64,000 nt of DNA from JAJPKK01 sp963787675 (GTDB lineage: Bacteria > Pseudomonadota > Alphaproteobacteria > Rhizobiales > Xanthobacteraceae): contig CAWBDV010000003.1 in assembly GCA_963787675.1 (NCBI GenBank), positions 1,240,001-1,304,000 of the forward strand, read 5' to 3'. Made by a program: the position numbers and the translations under genes. Under the pieces are notes generated by a model. It searched no databases. It was given only the letters and a program-made list of their open reading frames with translations, and had not been told where the DNA came from. This document shows positions 53,781 to 63,286 of this stretch, one piece after another. The number at the start of each line of letters is the position of its first letter. Position 1 is the stretch's first letter.

Positions 53781-55870
53781 CAGTGGCCTCCCGTCGCGAA
53801 CATGAACCAGGTGATGAACGCGGCAACGCCGATCAGCATCGCGAAGGCGTAGTGGTACATGTAGCCGGTCTGCAGCCGCACCACGTTGCGGGTAACGTCG
53901 AGCACGCGGGCGGAGACACCGTCGGGACCGAGCCCGTCGATGATCGCGCCGTCGCCGCCCTTCCACAGCAGCCGCCCGAGCCAGAGCGTCGGCCGAACGA
54001 TGATGACGTCATAGATCTCATCGAAGTACCACTTGTTGAGGAGGAACTGATAGAGCACCGGCTGCTGGCGGGCGAGCTCGACCGGAATATCGGGACGGAG
54101 AATGTAGAACAGCCATGCAACGGCGAAGCCAAGCGCCATCATCACGGTCGGGAGCGAAGACACGAGGAAGCTTCCCTCGTGATGCATCTCCTCCAGGATG
54201 TTGTTGCCGTCGCCGAGCTTGATGGAGTCGCGGAAGAAGCTTTCAACGCCATGGCCGGCGAAAATGTCGGCGAACGGATAGCCGGCGAGGATCGAGCCGA
54301 GCGCCAACACGAACAGCGGAATCAGCATGGTCGCCGGACTCTCGTGAGCGGCGTCATAATGGGCCTGGTCGTGGGGACGGCCGTGGAACGTCTTGAAGAT
54401 GAGCCGCCAGGAATAGAACGCCGTCAATGCGGCGGCGCCGAGCGTCATCATGTAGCCGTAGAGTGCCGCCGGGTTCTTGCTGGCGTAGGCGGCCTCGATG
54501 ATGAAGTCCTTGGAGAAATAGCCGGAGAACAGCGGGAAGCCTGTCAGCGCCAGCGTGCCGATCACCATCATGATGTAGGTGAACGGGATCTTGGTGCGCA
54601 GGCCGCCCATCGCCCTGATGTCCTGCTCGTGATGCATTGCGGTGATCACCGAGCCCGAGCCGAGGAACAGCAGCGCCTTGAAGAAGGCATGGGTGAACAA
54701 ATGGTACATGCCGACCGAGTAGGCGCCGACGCCCATCGCGACGAACATGTAGCCGAGCTGCGAGCAGGTCGAATATGCAATGATCCGCTTGATGTCGTTC
54801 TGCACGAGGCCGACGGTCGCGGCGAACATCGCGGTCGTCGCGCCGACGGCCGTCACCACGGTCTGGGCGTCCGGCGAGAGGGCGAACAACGGCGACAGCC
54901 TTGCCACCATGAACACGCCGGCGGTGACCATGGTCGCGGCATGGATCAACGCCGACACCGGCGTCGGGCCCTCCATGGCGTCGGGCAGCCAGGTGTGCAG
55001 CAGGAACTGCGCCGACTTGCCCATGGCGCCCATGAACAGCAGCAGGCAGATGAGCGTGAGCGCGTCGAAGTCCCAGCGCAGCAGGTGAATGGTCTTGCCG
55101 ACGAGCGTGGGCGCCTGCGCGAACACCGTGCCGAAGTCGACCGCGCCGGTCATCATGAAGACGGCGAAGATGCCGAGCGCGAACCCGAAATCGCCGATGC
55201 GGTTGACGACGAAGGCCTTGATCGCGGCGGCGTTTGCCGCCGGCTTGTGATACCAGAAGCCGATCAGGAGGTAGCTTGCGAGGCCGACGCCCTCCCAGCC
55301 AAAGAACAGCTGCACGAGGTTGTCCGACGTCACCAGTGCCAGCATCGCGAAGGTGAACAACGACAAATAGCAGAAGAACCGCGGCCGATATGGATCCTCG
55401 TTCATGTAGCCGATCGAATAGAGGTGGACGAGCGCCGATACCGTCGTGACCACGACAAGCATCACGGCGGTCAGCGCATCGACGCGCACCGCCCAGTCGA
55501 CCTTAAGATCGCCGGAGACGATGAACGGCAGCACCTGCTCACGCACCTCCTGGTGGCCGAATCCGACCCGCACGAAGGCGATCCACGACAGCACCATGGA
55601 GATGAACAGGAATGTCGTGGTGATGAGTTCGGCGCCGCGCGAACCGGCGGCCGGCGGCTCGTGGGGCTCCTCCTCGGCATGCGGATCGGCTGCGACGAAG
55701 GCGCTTGCGCCGGTCGCGGCATGGGGATGCTCGGGCGTCGTCCCGACGATGTGGTTCTCGGAGCCCTCCGGCGCCGATCCGCCCGGGAAGCGCGTGTGAG
55801 CTCCAACGAGCGTGATGATCGCGGCGAGAATGGCGCCCAGCGCCGGCAGAAAGACGATCGTCTGATACAT
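53780..55870 (-). CDS. nuoL: NADH-quinone oxidoreductase subunit L
   Basis: 696 residues, the distal antiporter-like subunit with the long lateral C-terminal helix. Glu in LFFGWEGVGLASYLLIGFW and lysine in KSAQFLLHTWLPDAMEGPT are intact. It has a longer first loop than the E. coli protein (His/Glu-rich, residues ~40-75). It starts 1 base after the nuoK stop. Confidence 0.95.
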   Translation of the reverse strand: MYQTIVFLPALGAILAAIITLVGAHTRFPGGSAPEGSENHIVGTTPEHPHAATGASAFVAADPHAEEEPHEPPAAGSRGAELITTTFLFISMVLSWIAFVRVGFGHQEVREQVLPFIVSGDLKVDWAVRVDALTAVMLVVVTTVSALVHLYSIGYMNEDPYRPRFFCYLSLFTFAMLALVTSDNLVQLFFGWEGVGLASYLLIGFWYHKPAANAAAIKAFVVNRIGDFGFALGIFAVFMMTGAVDFGTVFAQAPTLVGKTIHLLRWDFDALTLICLLLFMGAMGKSAQFLLHTWLPDAMEGPTPVSALIHAATMVTAGVFMVARLSPLFALSPDAQTVVTAVGATTAMFAATVGLVQNDIKRIIAYSTCSQLGYMFVAMGVGAYSVGMYHLFTHAFFKALLFLGSGSVITAMHHEQDIRAMGGLRTKIPFTYIMMVIGTLALTGFPLFSGYFSKDFIIEAAYASKNPAALYGYMMTLGAAALTAFYSWRLIFKTFHGRPHDQAHYDAAHESPATMLIPLFVLALGSILAGYPFADIFAGHGVESFFRDSIKLGDGNNILEEMHHEGSFLVSSLPTVMMALGFAVAWLFYILRPDIPVELARQQPVLYQFLLNKWYFDEIYDVIIVRPTLWLGRLLWKGGDGAIIDGLGPDGVSARVLDVTRNVVRLQTGYMYHYAFAMLIGVAAFITWFMFATGGH

Positions 55871-55871
55871 C

Positions 55872-56180
55872 TCAGCCCTTCATCAGATTGACGTCTTCGA
55901 CGGCAATCGTGCCGCGATTGCGGTAGAACACGACGAGGATCGCGAGCCCGATCGCCGCCTCGGCCGCCGCGACCGTGAGCACGAACAAGGCAAACACCTG
56001 TCCCACGAGATCGCCGAGCCGCGCGGAAAACGCGACGAAATTGATATTCACCGCGAGCAGGATCAATTCGATCGACATCAGAATGATGATGACGTTCTTG
56101 CGGTTGAGGAAGATGCCGAAAATCCCGAGCGTGAACAGAATCGCCGAGACGACGAGATAGTGACCGACGCTGATGATCAT
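55872..56180 (-). CDS. nuoK: NADH-quinone oxidoreductase subunit K
   Basis: 102 residues, three helices; the two membrane glutamates are in MSIELILLAVN and AAAEAAIGLAIL. ATG 56180 gives the standard length. Between it and nuoJ lies a palindromic repeat. Confidence 0.95.
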   Translation of the reverse strand: MIISVGHYLVVSAILFTLGIFGIFLNRKNVIIILMSIELILLAVNINFVAFSARLGDLVGQVFALFVLTVAAAEAAIGLAILVVFYRNRGTIAVEDVNLMKG

Positions 56181-56215
56181 GCAGACCTCGCCAATAGAGC
56201 CGTGCAAAAGCCGAA

Positions 56216-56265
56216 GCCGTCATCCTGAGGAGGCCGCGCTTCGCGCGGCTCCTCAGGATGACGGC
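56216..56265. repeat. Palindromic repeat between nuoJ and nuoK
   Basis: GCCGTCATCCTGAGGA... and its complement TCCTCAGGATGACGGC with GC-rich inner arms (one unpaired G) and a TTCG centre: a ~50-base near-perfect palindrome. GTCATCCTGAGGAG-type palindromes are widespread between genes in Bradyrhizobium relatives. On the mRNA it forms a long hairpin inside the nuo operon and could be a processing or stability element. Confidence 0.85.
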
Positions 56266-56297
56266 CCACGTTGGAGCGTATAGCCAATGTCGGCACG

Positions 56298-56912
56298 CTA
56301 AATCCCCTGCCCCGGCTGCACCTTGCGAACTTCGATCGCGGTCTTACGCGTGCGCGCGACCTGCTCGGCGATGTTCTGGCGACGCACCCGCGGCCTGTGG
56401 CGGAGCGTGAGCACGATCGCGCCGATCATCGCGACCAGGAGCACAAGCCCGGCGGCCTGGAAGTAGTAGATGTAACGGGTGTAGAGCACGAGGCCGAGCG
56501 CCGCCGTGTTCGACGTATTCTCCAGAGGCGGAATCGGCGTCGCCAGCACCTTGGTCGCGTCAGGCGCCACCGCCCAGGTCCCAAGCACGAGCACGAGCTC
56601 CACCAGGAACACGACGCCGACGAGTCCGCCGACGGGGAGATAATTGAGGATGCCTTCGCGGAGTTCGGTGAAGTCGACGTCGAGCATCATGACCACGAAC
56701 AGGAACAGCACCGCGACCGCGCCGACATAGACGATGATGAGGATCATCGCCAGGAACTCGGCGCCGGCGAGCACGAACAGGCCCGCGGCATTGACGAAGG
56801 CGAGGATCAGGAACAGCACCGAGTGGACCGGGTTCTTCGAGGCGATCACCATGACGGCGGACGCCACGCAGATCGCGGCGAAGAGATAGAAGAAGATGGC
56901 GCCGATGATCAT
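56298..56912 (-). CDS. nuoJ: NADH-quinone oxidoreductase subunit J
   Basis: 204 residues, five helices with the conserved IVYVGAVAVLFLFVVMMLD pi-bulge helix. ATG 56912 is used; ATG 56933 would add seven residues. The C-terminal tail is basic. Confidence 0.93.
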   Translation of the reverse strand: MIIGAIFFYLFAAICVASAVMVIASKNPVHSVLFLILAFVNAAGLFVLAGAEFLAMILIIVYVGAVAVLFLFVVMMLDVDFTELREGILNYLPVGGLVGVVFLVELVLVLGTWAVAPDATKVLATPIPPLENTSNTAALGLVLYTRYIYYFQAAGLVLLVAMIGAIVLTLRHRPRVRRQNIAEQVARTRKTAIEVRKVQPGQGI

Positions 56913-56957
56913 CGCGGAGCGCCTTGCCGGCATCGGGAAACGTCGGTTCTCATCGCG

Positions 56958-57446
56958 TCACCGGTACGGCGCGTCGAGCGCAATGTTTTTGGCAATCTCG
57001 CATTCCCAGCGGTCGCCGTTCGCGAGCAGGCGCTCCTTGTCATAGTAGAGCTCCTCGCGCGTTTCGGTGGCGAACTCGAAATTCGGACCCTCGACGATGG
57101 CGTCCACCGGGCAAGCCTCCTGGCACAGGCCGCAGTAGATGCATTTGACCATGTCGATGTCGTAGCGCGTGGTGCGACGGGTGCCGTCGTTGCGGCGCGG
57201 CCCCGCTTCGATGGTGATGGCCTGGGCGGGGCAGATCGCCTCGCACAGCTTGCAGGCGATGCAGCGCTCCTCGCCGTTCGGATAGCGGCGCAGCGCGTGC
57301 TCGCCGCGGAAGCGTGGCGAGATCGGACCCTTCTCGAACGGATAGTTCAGCGTCGCCTTCGGCTTGAAGAAATAGCGCATGCTGAGCACTATGGCGCCGA
57401 CGAATTCCTTGAGGAACAGCGCTTTTGCGGCCCGGTCGAGACTCAT
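56958..57446 (-). CDS. nuoI: NADH-quinone oxidoreductase subunit I
   Basis: 162 residues, TYKY-type ferredoxin with two [4Fe-4S] motifs, CIACKLCEAICP and CIYCGLCQEACP, carrying clusters N6a/N6b towards the quinone site. ATG 57446 gives the family N-terminus. Confidence 0.96.
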   Translation of the reverse strand: MSLDRAAKALFLKEFVGAIVLSMRYFFKPKATLNYPFEKGPISPRFRGEHALRRYPNGEERCIACKLCEAICPAQAITIEAGPRRNDGTRRTTRYDIDMVKCIYCGLCQEACPVDAIVEGPNFEFATETREELYYDKERLLANGDRWECEIAKNIALDAPYR

Positions 57447-57456
57447 CGGAGTGTCC

Positions 57457-58482
57457 TCATTGAGGTGCGAGCCCCCCGAACTGGAGCACCGCAGCGACGA
57501 TCGCCACCATGGCAAGTGACAGCGGCAGGAACACTTTCCAGCCGAGCCGCATCAGTTGATCGTAGCGGTAGCGCGGCACGAATGCCTTCACCAGGGCAAA
57601 CATGAAGAAGATGAACGACGCCTTGAGCACGAACCAGATGATGCCCGGCACCCATGTGAACGGTGCGACCGGAAACGGCGGCAACCATCCGCCGAGAAAC
57701 AGGATCGTGCCCATGGCGCACATCGTGGTGATCGCCACGTATTCGGCGAGCATGAAGAGCATGTACGGCGTCGATCCGTACTCGACCATGTAACCGGCAA
57801 CGAGCTCGGACTCCGCCTCGACCAGGTCGAACGGCGGCCGATTGGTCTCGGCGAGCGCCGAGATGAAGAAGACGATGAACATCGGGAACAGCCAGAGCCA
57901 ATACCAGGCAAACAGCCCCCAGCTCGATCGCTGCGCTTCGACGATGGCGGTGAGGTTGAGCGATCCGACGCACAACAGCACGGTGATCAGGACGAAGCCG
58001 ATCGAGACCTCGTAGGACACCATTTGCGCCGCCGAGCGCAGCGCTGCCAGGAACGGATATTTCGAGTTCGATGCCCAGCCGCCCATGATGATGCCGTACA
58101 CCATGAGCGAGGACACCGCGAAGAGATAGAGAATGCCGACGTTGATGTTGGCGATCACCCATCCGGCGTCGACCGGGATCACCGCCCAGGCGGCGAGCGC
58201 CAGCACGCAGGACACGAGCGGCGCCAGGAGGAAGACGCCCTTGTTGGCGCCGGCCGGAATGACCGGCTCCTTGAACACAAACTTGAGGAGGTCGGCGAAG
58301 CTCTGAAACAGGCCGAATGGCCCGACAACATTCGGACCGCGCCTGATCTGTACCGCGGCCCAGATCTTCCGGTCGGCAAGCAGGATGTAAGCGACCGCGA
58401 CTAACAGAACGACGAGCAGCACCAGGCTCTCGATCACGATGATGAGGAACGGCCAGAGATAGTTGGTCCAGAATTCGGCCAT
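57457..58482 (-). CDS. nuoH: NADH-quinone oxidoreductase subunit H
   Basis: 341 residues, eight helices, forms the quinone chamber with NuoB/D. The loop ETNRPPFDLVEAESELVAGY is intact. It starts 3 bases after the nuoG stop. Confidence 0.95.
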   Translation of the reverse strand: MAEFWTNYLWPFLIIVIESLVLLVVLLVAVAYILLADRKIWAAVQIRRGPNVVGPFGLFQSFADLLKFVFKEPVIPAGANKGVFLLAPLVSCVLALAAWAVIPVDAGWVIANINVGILYLFAVSSLMVYGIIMGGWASNSKYPFLAALRSAAQMVSYEVSIGFVLITVLLCVGSLNLTAIVEAQRSSWGLFAWYWLWLFPMFIVFFISALAETNRPPFDLVEAESELVAGYMVEYGSTPYMLFMLAEYVAITTMCAMGTILFLGGWLPPFPVAPFTWVPGIIWFVLKASFIFFMFALVKAFVPRYRYDQLMRLGWKVFLPLSLAMVAIVAAVLQFGGLAPQ

Positions 58483-58485
58483 GTC

Positions 58486-60546
58486 CTACTCCGCCGCCGT
58501 CGCGAGCGCGCGCTCGGCGATCGCCGAGCACTCGGCCATGACGGCCGAGGCTCGGGCGATCGGGTTGGTGAAATAGAAGTCCTCGATCGGCGACCGGAAC
58601 ACCGTCTTGTTGTCCATGGTGCCGCCGAGCGCCGCGAGCTTGCGCACGTCCTCGGGATTACCCGGCGTGATCGCATCAAGCGCGGCGAGATGCGGATGGG
58701 ATTTGAAGATCGCTGCGCGCAGTTGCGCGAGCGAATCGTAAGGCAATCGGCTGCCGAGCGTCTCGGACAGGGCCCGCAGGATCGCCCAATCCTCGCGCGC
58801 ATCTCCCGGCGGGAACGCGGCGCGCCCCGTCATCTGCACGCGACCCTCGGTATTGACGTAAAGGCCCGACTTTTCGGTGTAGGCAGAGCCCGGCAGGATC
58901 ACGTCGGCACGATGAGCGCCGCGGTCGCCATGGGTGCCGATGTACACCACGAACGGCCCGGGCTCGACTTCGATCTCGTCGGCGCCGAGGAGGAAAAGGA
59001 CGTCAACCCCGCCATTCGCCATGGCGGCGGCCGCAAGACCGCCCTCCCCCGGCACGAAACTGATGTCGAGACCGCCGACGCGCGCCGCCGCGGTGTGTAG
59101 CACCGAGAAGCCGTTCCAGCCGTCGACGATAGCGCCAGTCGACAGCGCGGCCTTCGCGACCACCGCGAGCACGGCGGCGCCGTCCGGTCGCGCCAGCGCG
59201 CCCTGCCCGACGAGCCAGATCTGGCGTTGAAGTTTTGCCGGCTGGTGGTCGACGAATTGCGCGAGCGTCTCCGGACCGGCTCCGAGATAGGTGTAATCGT
59301 AGGTCAGGTCGGCGCGCTCGCCAACGACGCCGATCTTGAGCGGGCTCGCGCGCCAACGCTTGCGGATGCGCGCGTTGAGCACCGGCGCCTCGCGGCGCGG
59401 ATTGGCGCCGATGATCATCAGGCCGTCGGCCTGGTCAATGCCGGCAATGGTGGCATTGAACAGGTAGCTCGCCCGGCCCCAGCGCGGATCAAGCGCCGTG
59501 CCATCCTGGCGGCAATCGATGTTGGTTGAGCCAAGCCGCGCCAGCAGGTCTTTCAGCGCGCACATCTCTTCGACCGCGGCGAGATCGCCCGCAATCGCGC
59601 CGATCTTGTCCTTCTTGGTCGATTTGAGCTTGGCGGCAATGGTGCGGAATGCCTCCGGCCAGCTTGCCGGCCGCAGCGTGCCACCTTCACGGACGTAGGG
59701 CTTATCGAGGCGCTGCACCCGCAGGCCGTCGACGACGTGGCGGGTCTTGTCGGAAATCCACTCCTCGTTCACGTCCTCATTGGTGCGCGGCAGGATGCGC
59801 ATTACCTCGCGGCCGCGGGTATCGACCCGAATGGCGCAGCCGACCGCGTCGTTGACGTCGATCGACTCGGTCTTGCCGAGCTCCCAGGGACGCGCCGCGA
59901 ATGCGTAAGGCTTGGAGGTGAGCGCACCGACCGGGCAGAGATCGACCACGTTGCCCTGCAGCTCCGACACCATCGCCTGCTCGAGGTAGGTCGTGATCTC
60001 CATGTCCTCGCCGCGACCGATGGCGCCGAGCTCCGGCGCGCCGGCGACCTCCGTCGCGAAACGCACGCAGCGGGTGCACTGGATGCAGCGGTTCATCGAG
60101 GTCTTGACGAGCGCGCCAAGATATTTGTCCTCGACCGCGCGCTTGTTCTCCTGGAAGCGCGAGTGGTCGACGCCGTAGGCCATGGCCTGGTCCTGCAGGT
60201 CGCATTCGCCGCCCTGGTCGCAGATCGGACAGTCGAGCGGGTGATTGATGAGCAAGAACTCCATCACCCCTTCGCGCGCTTTTCGCACCATGGGCGACTG
60301 GGTCTTGACCGTCGGCGGCTCGCCCTTCGGTCCCGGCCGGCAGTCGCGCACGCCCCAGGCGCAGCTCGCGACCGGCTTCGGCGAGCCGACCAGCTCGACA
60401 AGGCACATGCGGCAGTTGCCGGCGATCGACAGCCGCTCGTGGAAGCAGAACCGCGGGATTTCAGCGCCGGCCGCTTCACACGCCTGGAGCAGCGTGTACT
60501 CCGGCGGAACATCCACTTCGTTGCCGTCAACGACGATCTTGGTCAT
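58486..60546 (-). CDS. nuoG: NADH-quinone oxidoreductase subunit G
   Basis: 686 residues. [2Fe-2S] motif near CFHERLSIAGNCRMCLVE, His-ligated [4Fe-4S] HPLDCPICDQGGECDLQD and [4Fe-4S] CIQCTRCVRF, then a molybdopterin-oxidoreductase-like body without cofactor. ATG 60546 overlaps the stop of the small membrane-protein gene (ATGA). Confidence 0.96.
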   Translation of the reverse strand: MTKIVVDGNEVDVPPEYTLLQACEAAGAEIPRFCFHERLSIAGNCRMCLVELVGSPKPVASCAWGVRDCRPGPKGEPPTVKTQSPMVRKAREGVMEFLLINHPLDCPICDQGGECDLQDQAMAYGVDHSRFQENKRAVEDKYLGALVKTSMNRCIQCTRCVRFATEVAGAPELGAIGRGEDMEITTYLEQAMVSELQGNVVDLCPVGALTSKPYAFAARPWELGKTESIDVNDAVGCAIRVDTRGREVMRILPRTNEDVNEEWISDKTRHVVDGLRVQRLDKPYVREGGTLRPASWPEAFRTIAAKLKSTKKDKIGAIAGDLAAVEEMCALKDLLARLGSTNIDCRQDGTALDPRWGRASYLFNATIAGIDQADGLMIIGANPRREAPVLNARIRKRWRASPLKIGVVGERADLTYDYTYLGAGPETLAQFVDHQPAKLQRQIWLVGQGALARPDGAAVLAVVAKAALSTGAIVDGWNGFSVLHTAAARVGGLDISFVPGEGGLAAAAMANGGVDVLFLLGADEIEVEPGPFVVYIGTHGDRGAHRADVILPGSAYTEKSGLYVNTEGRVQMTGRAAFPPGDAREDWAILRALSETLGSRLPYDSLAQLRAAIFKSHPHLAALDAITPGNPEDVRKLAALGGTMDNKTVFRSPIEDFYFTNPIARASAVMAECSAIAERALATAAE

Positions 60547-60857
60547 TTGCCGGCTCCGTTCGGCTTCGACGCGCGCGGAATAAATGTACCGACGATGAAC
60601 GCCACGACGCCGATCCACCACACGATCGGCTGGTAGACCGGGCCCCAGACGTGATGCGCCTGCATCTGCGACTGGAAGAACCGGCATTCATCGATCGTCG
60701 TCGCAAGGCAGGCGATCTTGAGATCGAGCATGTGAAGGGGACCGGCCCACTGCGCATAAAACAAAAACCACCACACGAACGCGACCGCCATGACTGCAAG
60801 TCCGGCCCGCGCGAGCCAGGTGCTCCAGTGCAAGGATCGGAATGCCGCGGCGGCCAT
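60543..60857 (-). CDS. Small two-helix membrane protein in the nuo operon
   Basis: 104 residues, helices around LAVMAVAFVWWFLFYAQW and PIVWWIGVVAFIVGTFIP, with a cytoplasmic or periplasmic loop containing two cysteines (IACLATTIDECRF). It overlaps nuoG by 4 bases, so it is translated as part of the nuo operon. I do not recognise a named family. Confidence 0.72.
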   Translation of the reverse strand: MAAAAFRSLHWSTWLARAGLAVMAVAFVWWFLFYAQWAGPLHMLDLKIACLATTIDECRFFQSQMQAHHVWGPVYQPIVWWIGVVAFIVGTFIPRASKPNGAGK

Positions 60858-60869
60858 TGTCTCAAGTTC

Positions 60870-61349
60870 CTACGGCGTCCCAACAGAGTCGTTTCGACAT
60901 GCAAATTCAGAGATTGCGCGATAATCGGCAGTATTCGGTTGAACTGGATTAAATGTCGTGTTTACGGCATCAACTGACTTGATCCTGTCGAGCCGAAAAT
61001 TCCGCCAACCGGGCAGTTTATTTGTGCCGCTTTTCGCAGATTTTGAATAGCCGTCGATCTGCAGTCCGAACAAAAGAACATCTCTTTTTCGGGTGTAACC
61101 GACCGCATACGGATGCAATTCCTGCGGCGACGCGTCGGAGGGATCGTAATGGTACCGCAGGGCGATGACCTGCTTCTTCCCGATCAACGCACACAATGTC
61201 TGTATATCGGCCTTAACCGCCAAGCCTTGCGCGGGCGAGGTCTGCGCATTCGAGGCGGTAGCTGATAGCGCCGCGACCGTCAGCGCCCACGCCACTATCA
61301 GCAATCGATATAGTCGCTTTGCTCGCATCTCGGGACCAGAAAACATCAT
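60870..61349 (-). CDS. Secreted WYL-like domain protein in the nuo operon
   Basis: 159 residues from ATG 61349, overlapping the nuoF stop by 4 bases (ATG 61346 or 61328 possible). A signal peptide (LLIVAWALTVAALSATASNAQ) precedes a region with the WYL-fold pattern: IGKKQVIALRYHYDP, LHPYAVGYTRKRDVLLFG, WRNFRLDRIKSVDAV. WYL domains are normally cytoplasmic ligand-binding parts of regulators; a secreted stand-alone copy inside the complex I operon is odd. Function unknown. Confidence 0.68.
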   Translation of the reverse strand: MMFSGPEMRAKRLYRLLIVAWALTVAALSATASNAQTSPAQGLAVKADIQTLCALIGKKQVIALRYHYDPSDASPQELHPYAVGYTRKRDVLLFGLQIDGYSKSAKSGTNKLPGWRNFRLDRIKSVDAVNTTFNPVQPNTADYRAISEFACRNDSVGTP

Positions 61350-62647
61350 TCCGCCGCCACGCGCACCGGTTCAGGATGCGGGTTTGCCGCGTATTCGTCG
61401 ATCCGCCGCTCGATCTCGGGGCGGAAGTGGCGCAGCAGCCCCTGCACCGGCCAGGCAGCGCCGTCGCCAAACGCGCAGATGGTATGGCCTTCGATCTGGT
61501 GGGTGACCTCCATCAGCATATCGATCTCGCGCTTGTGAGCGCGGCCTTCGGCCATGCGGGTCAAGACGCGCCACATCCACCCCATGCCCTCGCGGCACGG
61601 TGTGCACTGGCCGCAGCTTTCGTGCTTGTAGAAGTACGAGATGCGGGCCATGGCGCGGATAATATCCGTCGACTTGTCCATGACGATGACGGCGGCCGTG
61701 CCGAGCGCCGACTTGACCTCGCGCGTGCCGTCGAAATCCATCGGCAGCGGCACGCATTGCGACGCCGGCACCATGGGCATGGAGGAGCCGCCGGGGATCA
61801 CCGCAAGCAAGTTGTCCCAGCCGCCGCGCACGCCGCCAGCGTGTCTTTCAATTAGCTCGCGCAACGGAATGCCCATGGCCTCTTCGACGTTGCACGGCTG
61901 GTTCACGTGACCGGAAATGCAGAACACCTTGGTGCCGGTGTTGTTGGGGCGGCCGATGGCTGCAAACCACGCGGCGCCGCGACGCATGATGTCCGGCACG
62001 ACTGCAATCAATTCCACGTTGTTGACCGTGGTCGGGCAGCCATAGAGGCCCATATTGGCCGGGAACGGCGGCTTGAGCCGCGGCATGCCCTTCTTGCCTT
62101 CAAGGCTTTCGAGCAGGGCCGTCTCCTCACCGCAAATGTAAGCCCCGGCGCCGTGATGGACGATGAGGTCGAAGTCCCAGCCGTGGACATTGTTCTTGCC
62201 GATGAGCTTGGCCTCGTAGGCCTCCTCGACCGCGGTCTCCAGATGCTCGCGCTCGCGGATGAACTCACCGCGGACGTAGATGTAGGCGGTGTGCGCCCCC
62301 ATGGCAAAGCTTGCGATCAGACATCCCTCGATGAGGAGATGCGGATCGTGTCGCATGATGTCGCGGTCTTTGCAGGTGCCGGGCTCGGATTCGTCGGCGT
62401 TGACCACGAGGTAGTGCGGCCGCTCGCCGATCTCCTTCGGCATGAACGACCATTTGAGGCCGGTTGGGAAGCCGGCGCCGCCGCGGCCGCGCAGGCCGGA
62501 GGCCTTGACGTCGTTGATGATGCCGTCGCGGCCCTTCTCCAGGATCGCCTTGGTCCCGTCCCAGGCGCCGCGCGCCCGCGCGCCTTTGAGCCGCCAATCG
62601 TAGCGGCCGTAGAGATTTTTGAAGATGCGATCCTTGTCGTCGAGCAT
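61346..62647 (-). CDS. nuoF: NADH-quinone oxidoreductase subunit F
   Basis: 433 residues, binds NADH, FMN and cluster N3. LRGRGGAGFPTGLKW (FMN/NADH), GAGAYICGEETALLESLEG and ESCGQCTPCREG ([4Fe-4S]) are intact. It starts 3 bases after the nuoE stop. Confidence 0.96.
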   Translation of the reverse strand: MLDDKDRIFKNLYGRYDWRLKGARARGAWDGTKAILEKGRDGIINDVKASGLRGRGGAGFPTGLKWSFMPKEIGERPHYLVVNADESEPGTCKDRDIMRHDPHLLIEGCLIASFAMGAHTAYIYVRGEFIREREHLETAVEEAYEAKLIGKNNVHGWDFDLIVHHGAGAYICGEETALLESLEGKKGMPRLKPPFPANMGLYGCPTTVNNVELIAVVPDIMRRGAAWFAAIGRPNNTGTKVFCISGHVNQPCNVEEAMGIPLRELIERHAGGVRGGWDNLLAVIPGGSSMPMVPASQCVPLPMDFDGTREVKSALGTAAVIVMDKSTDIIRAMARISYFYKHESCGQCTPCREGMGWMWRVLTRMAEGRAHKREIDMLMEVTHQIEGHTICAFGDGAAWPVQGLLRHFRPEIERRIDEYAANPHPEPVRVAAE

Positions 62648-62650
62648 CGG

Positions 62651-63286
62651 TTACGCCTTGCCTGATCGATCGGACGAGCCGGTGGCGAGCAACGTCGTGT
62701 CGCTGCCGAACGGCGCCGAGAACTGGCGGCCGTTCTGCGGGCCGGGCTTCGGGGTTTCGCCGCGGGCGAGCGCATCGAGCACGCGCTCGAAGCTCCCCGG
62801 CGTCAGATCTTCATAGGTGTCGCGACCGATCAGGACCATCGGTGCATTGACGCACGCGCCAAGGCACTCGACTTCCTCCCAGGAAAAATCGCCATCGGCC
62901 GAAATGTGGAACTGGTCGTGGTGAATGCGCCGTTCGCACACCTTGCGGATGTCCTCTGCGCCGCGCAGCAGGCACGGCGTCGTGCCGCACCACTGGACAT
63001 GGCCCTTGCGACCGACCGGCGAGAGCAGAAACATGGTGTAGAAGGTCGCGACCTCGAGCACGCGGATATGCGCCATGCCGAGCATCTCGGACACGTATTC
63101 GATCGCTTTCTTCGGCAGCCAGCCGCCGGCCTGCTCCTGGGCGCGCCACAGCAGCGGGATCACTGCCGATGCCTGCCGGCCTTCCGGATATTTGGCGATC
63201 TGACGCTTAGCCCATGCGAGATTTTCCACCGTGAAGGCGAAGCTCGCAGGCTGCTGATCGTCAGGCGCAAGACGGCGAACGCTCAT
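62651..63286 (-). CDS. nuoE: NADH-quinone oxidoreductase subunit E
   Basis: 211 residues, thioredoxin-fold [2Fe-2S] subunit. Ligands lie in WCGTTPCLLRG and VECLGACVNAPMV. ATG 63286 overlaps the stop of the small secreted gene by 4 bases. Confidence 0.95.
   Translation of the reverse strand: MSVRRLAPDDQQPASFAFTVENLAWAKRQIAKYPEGRQASAVIPLLWRAQEQAGGWLPKKAIEYVSEMLGMAHIRVLEVATFYTMFLLSPVGRKGHVQWCGTTPCLLRGAEDIRKVCERRIHHDQFHISADGDFSWEEVECLGACVNAPMVLIGRDTYEDLTPGSFERVLDALARGETPKPGPQNGRQFSAPFGSDTTLLATGSSDRSGKA

Noticed and set aside
53783..55891. 702-codon plus-strand frame
   Set aside because: Antisense to nuoL; Arg/Glu/His-rich shadow.
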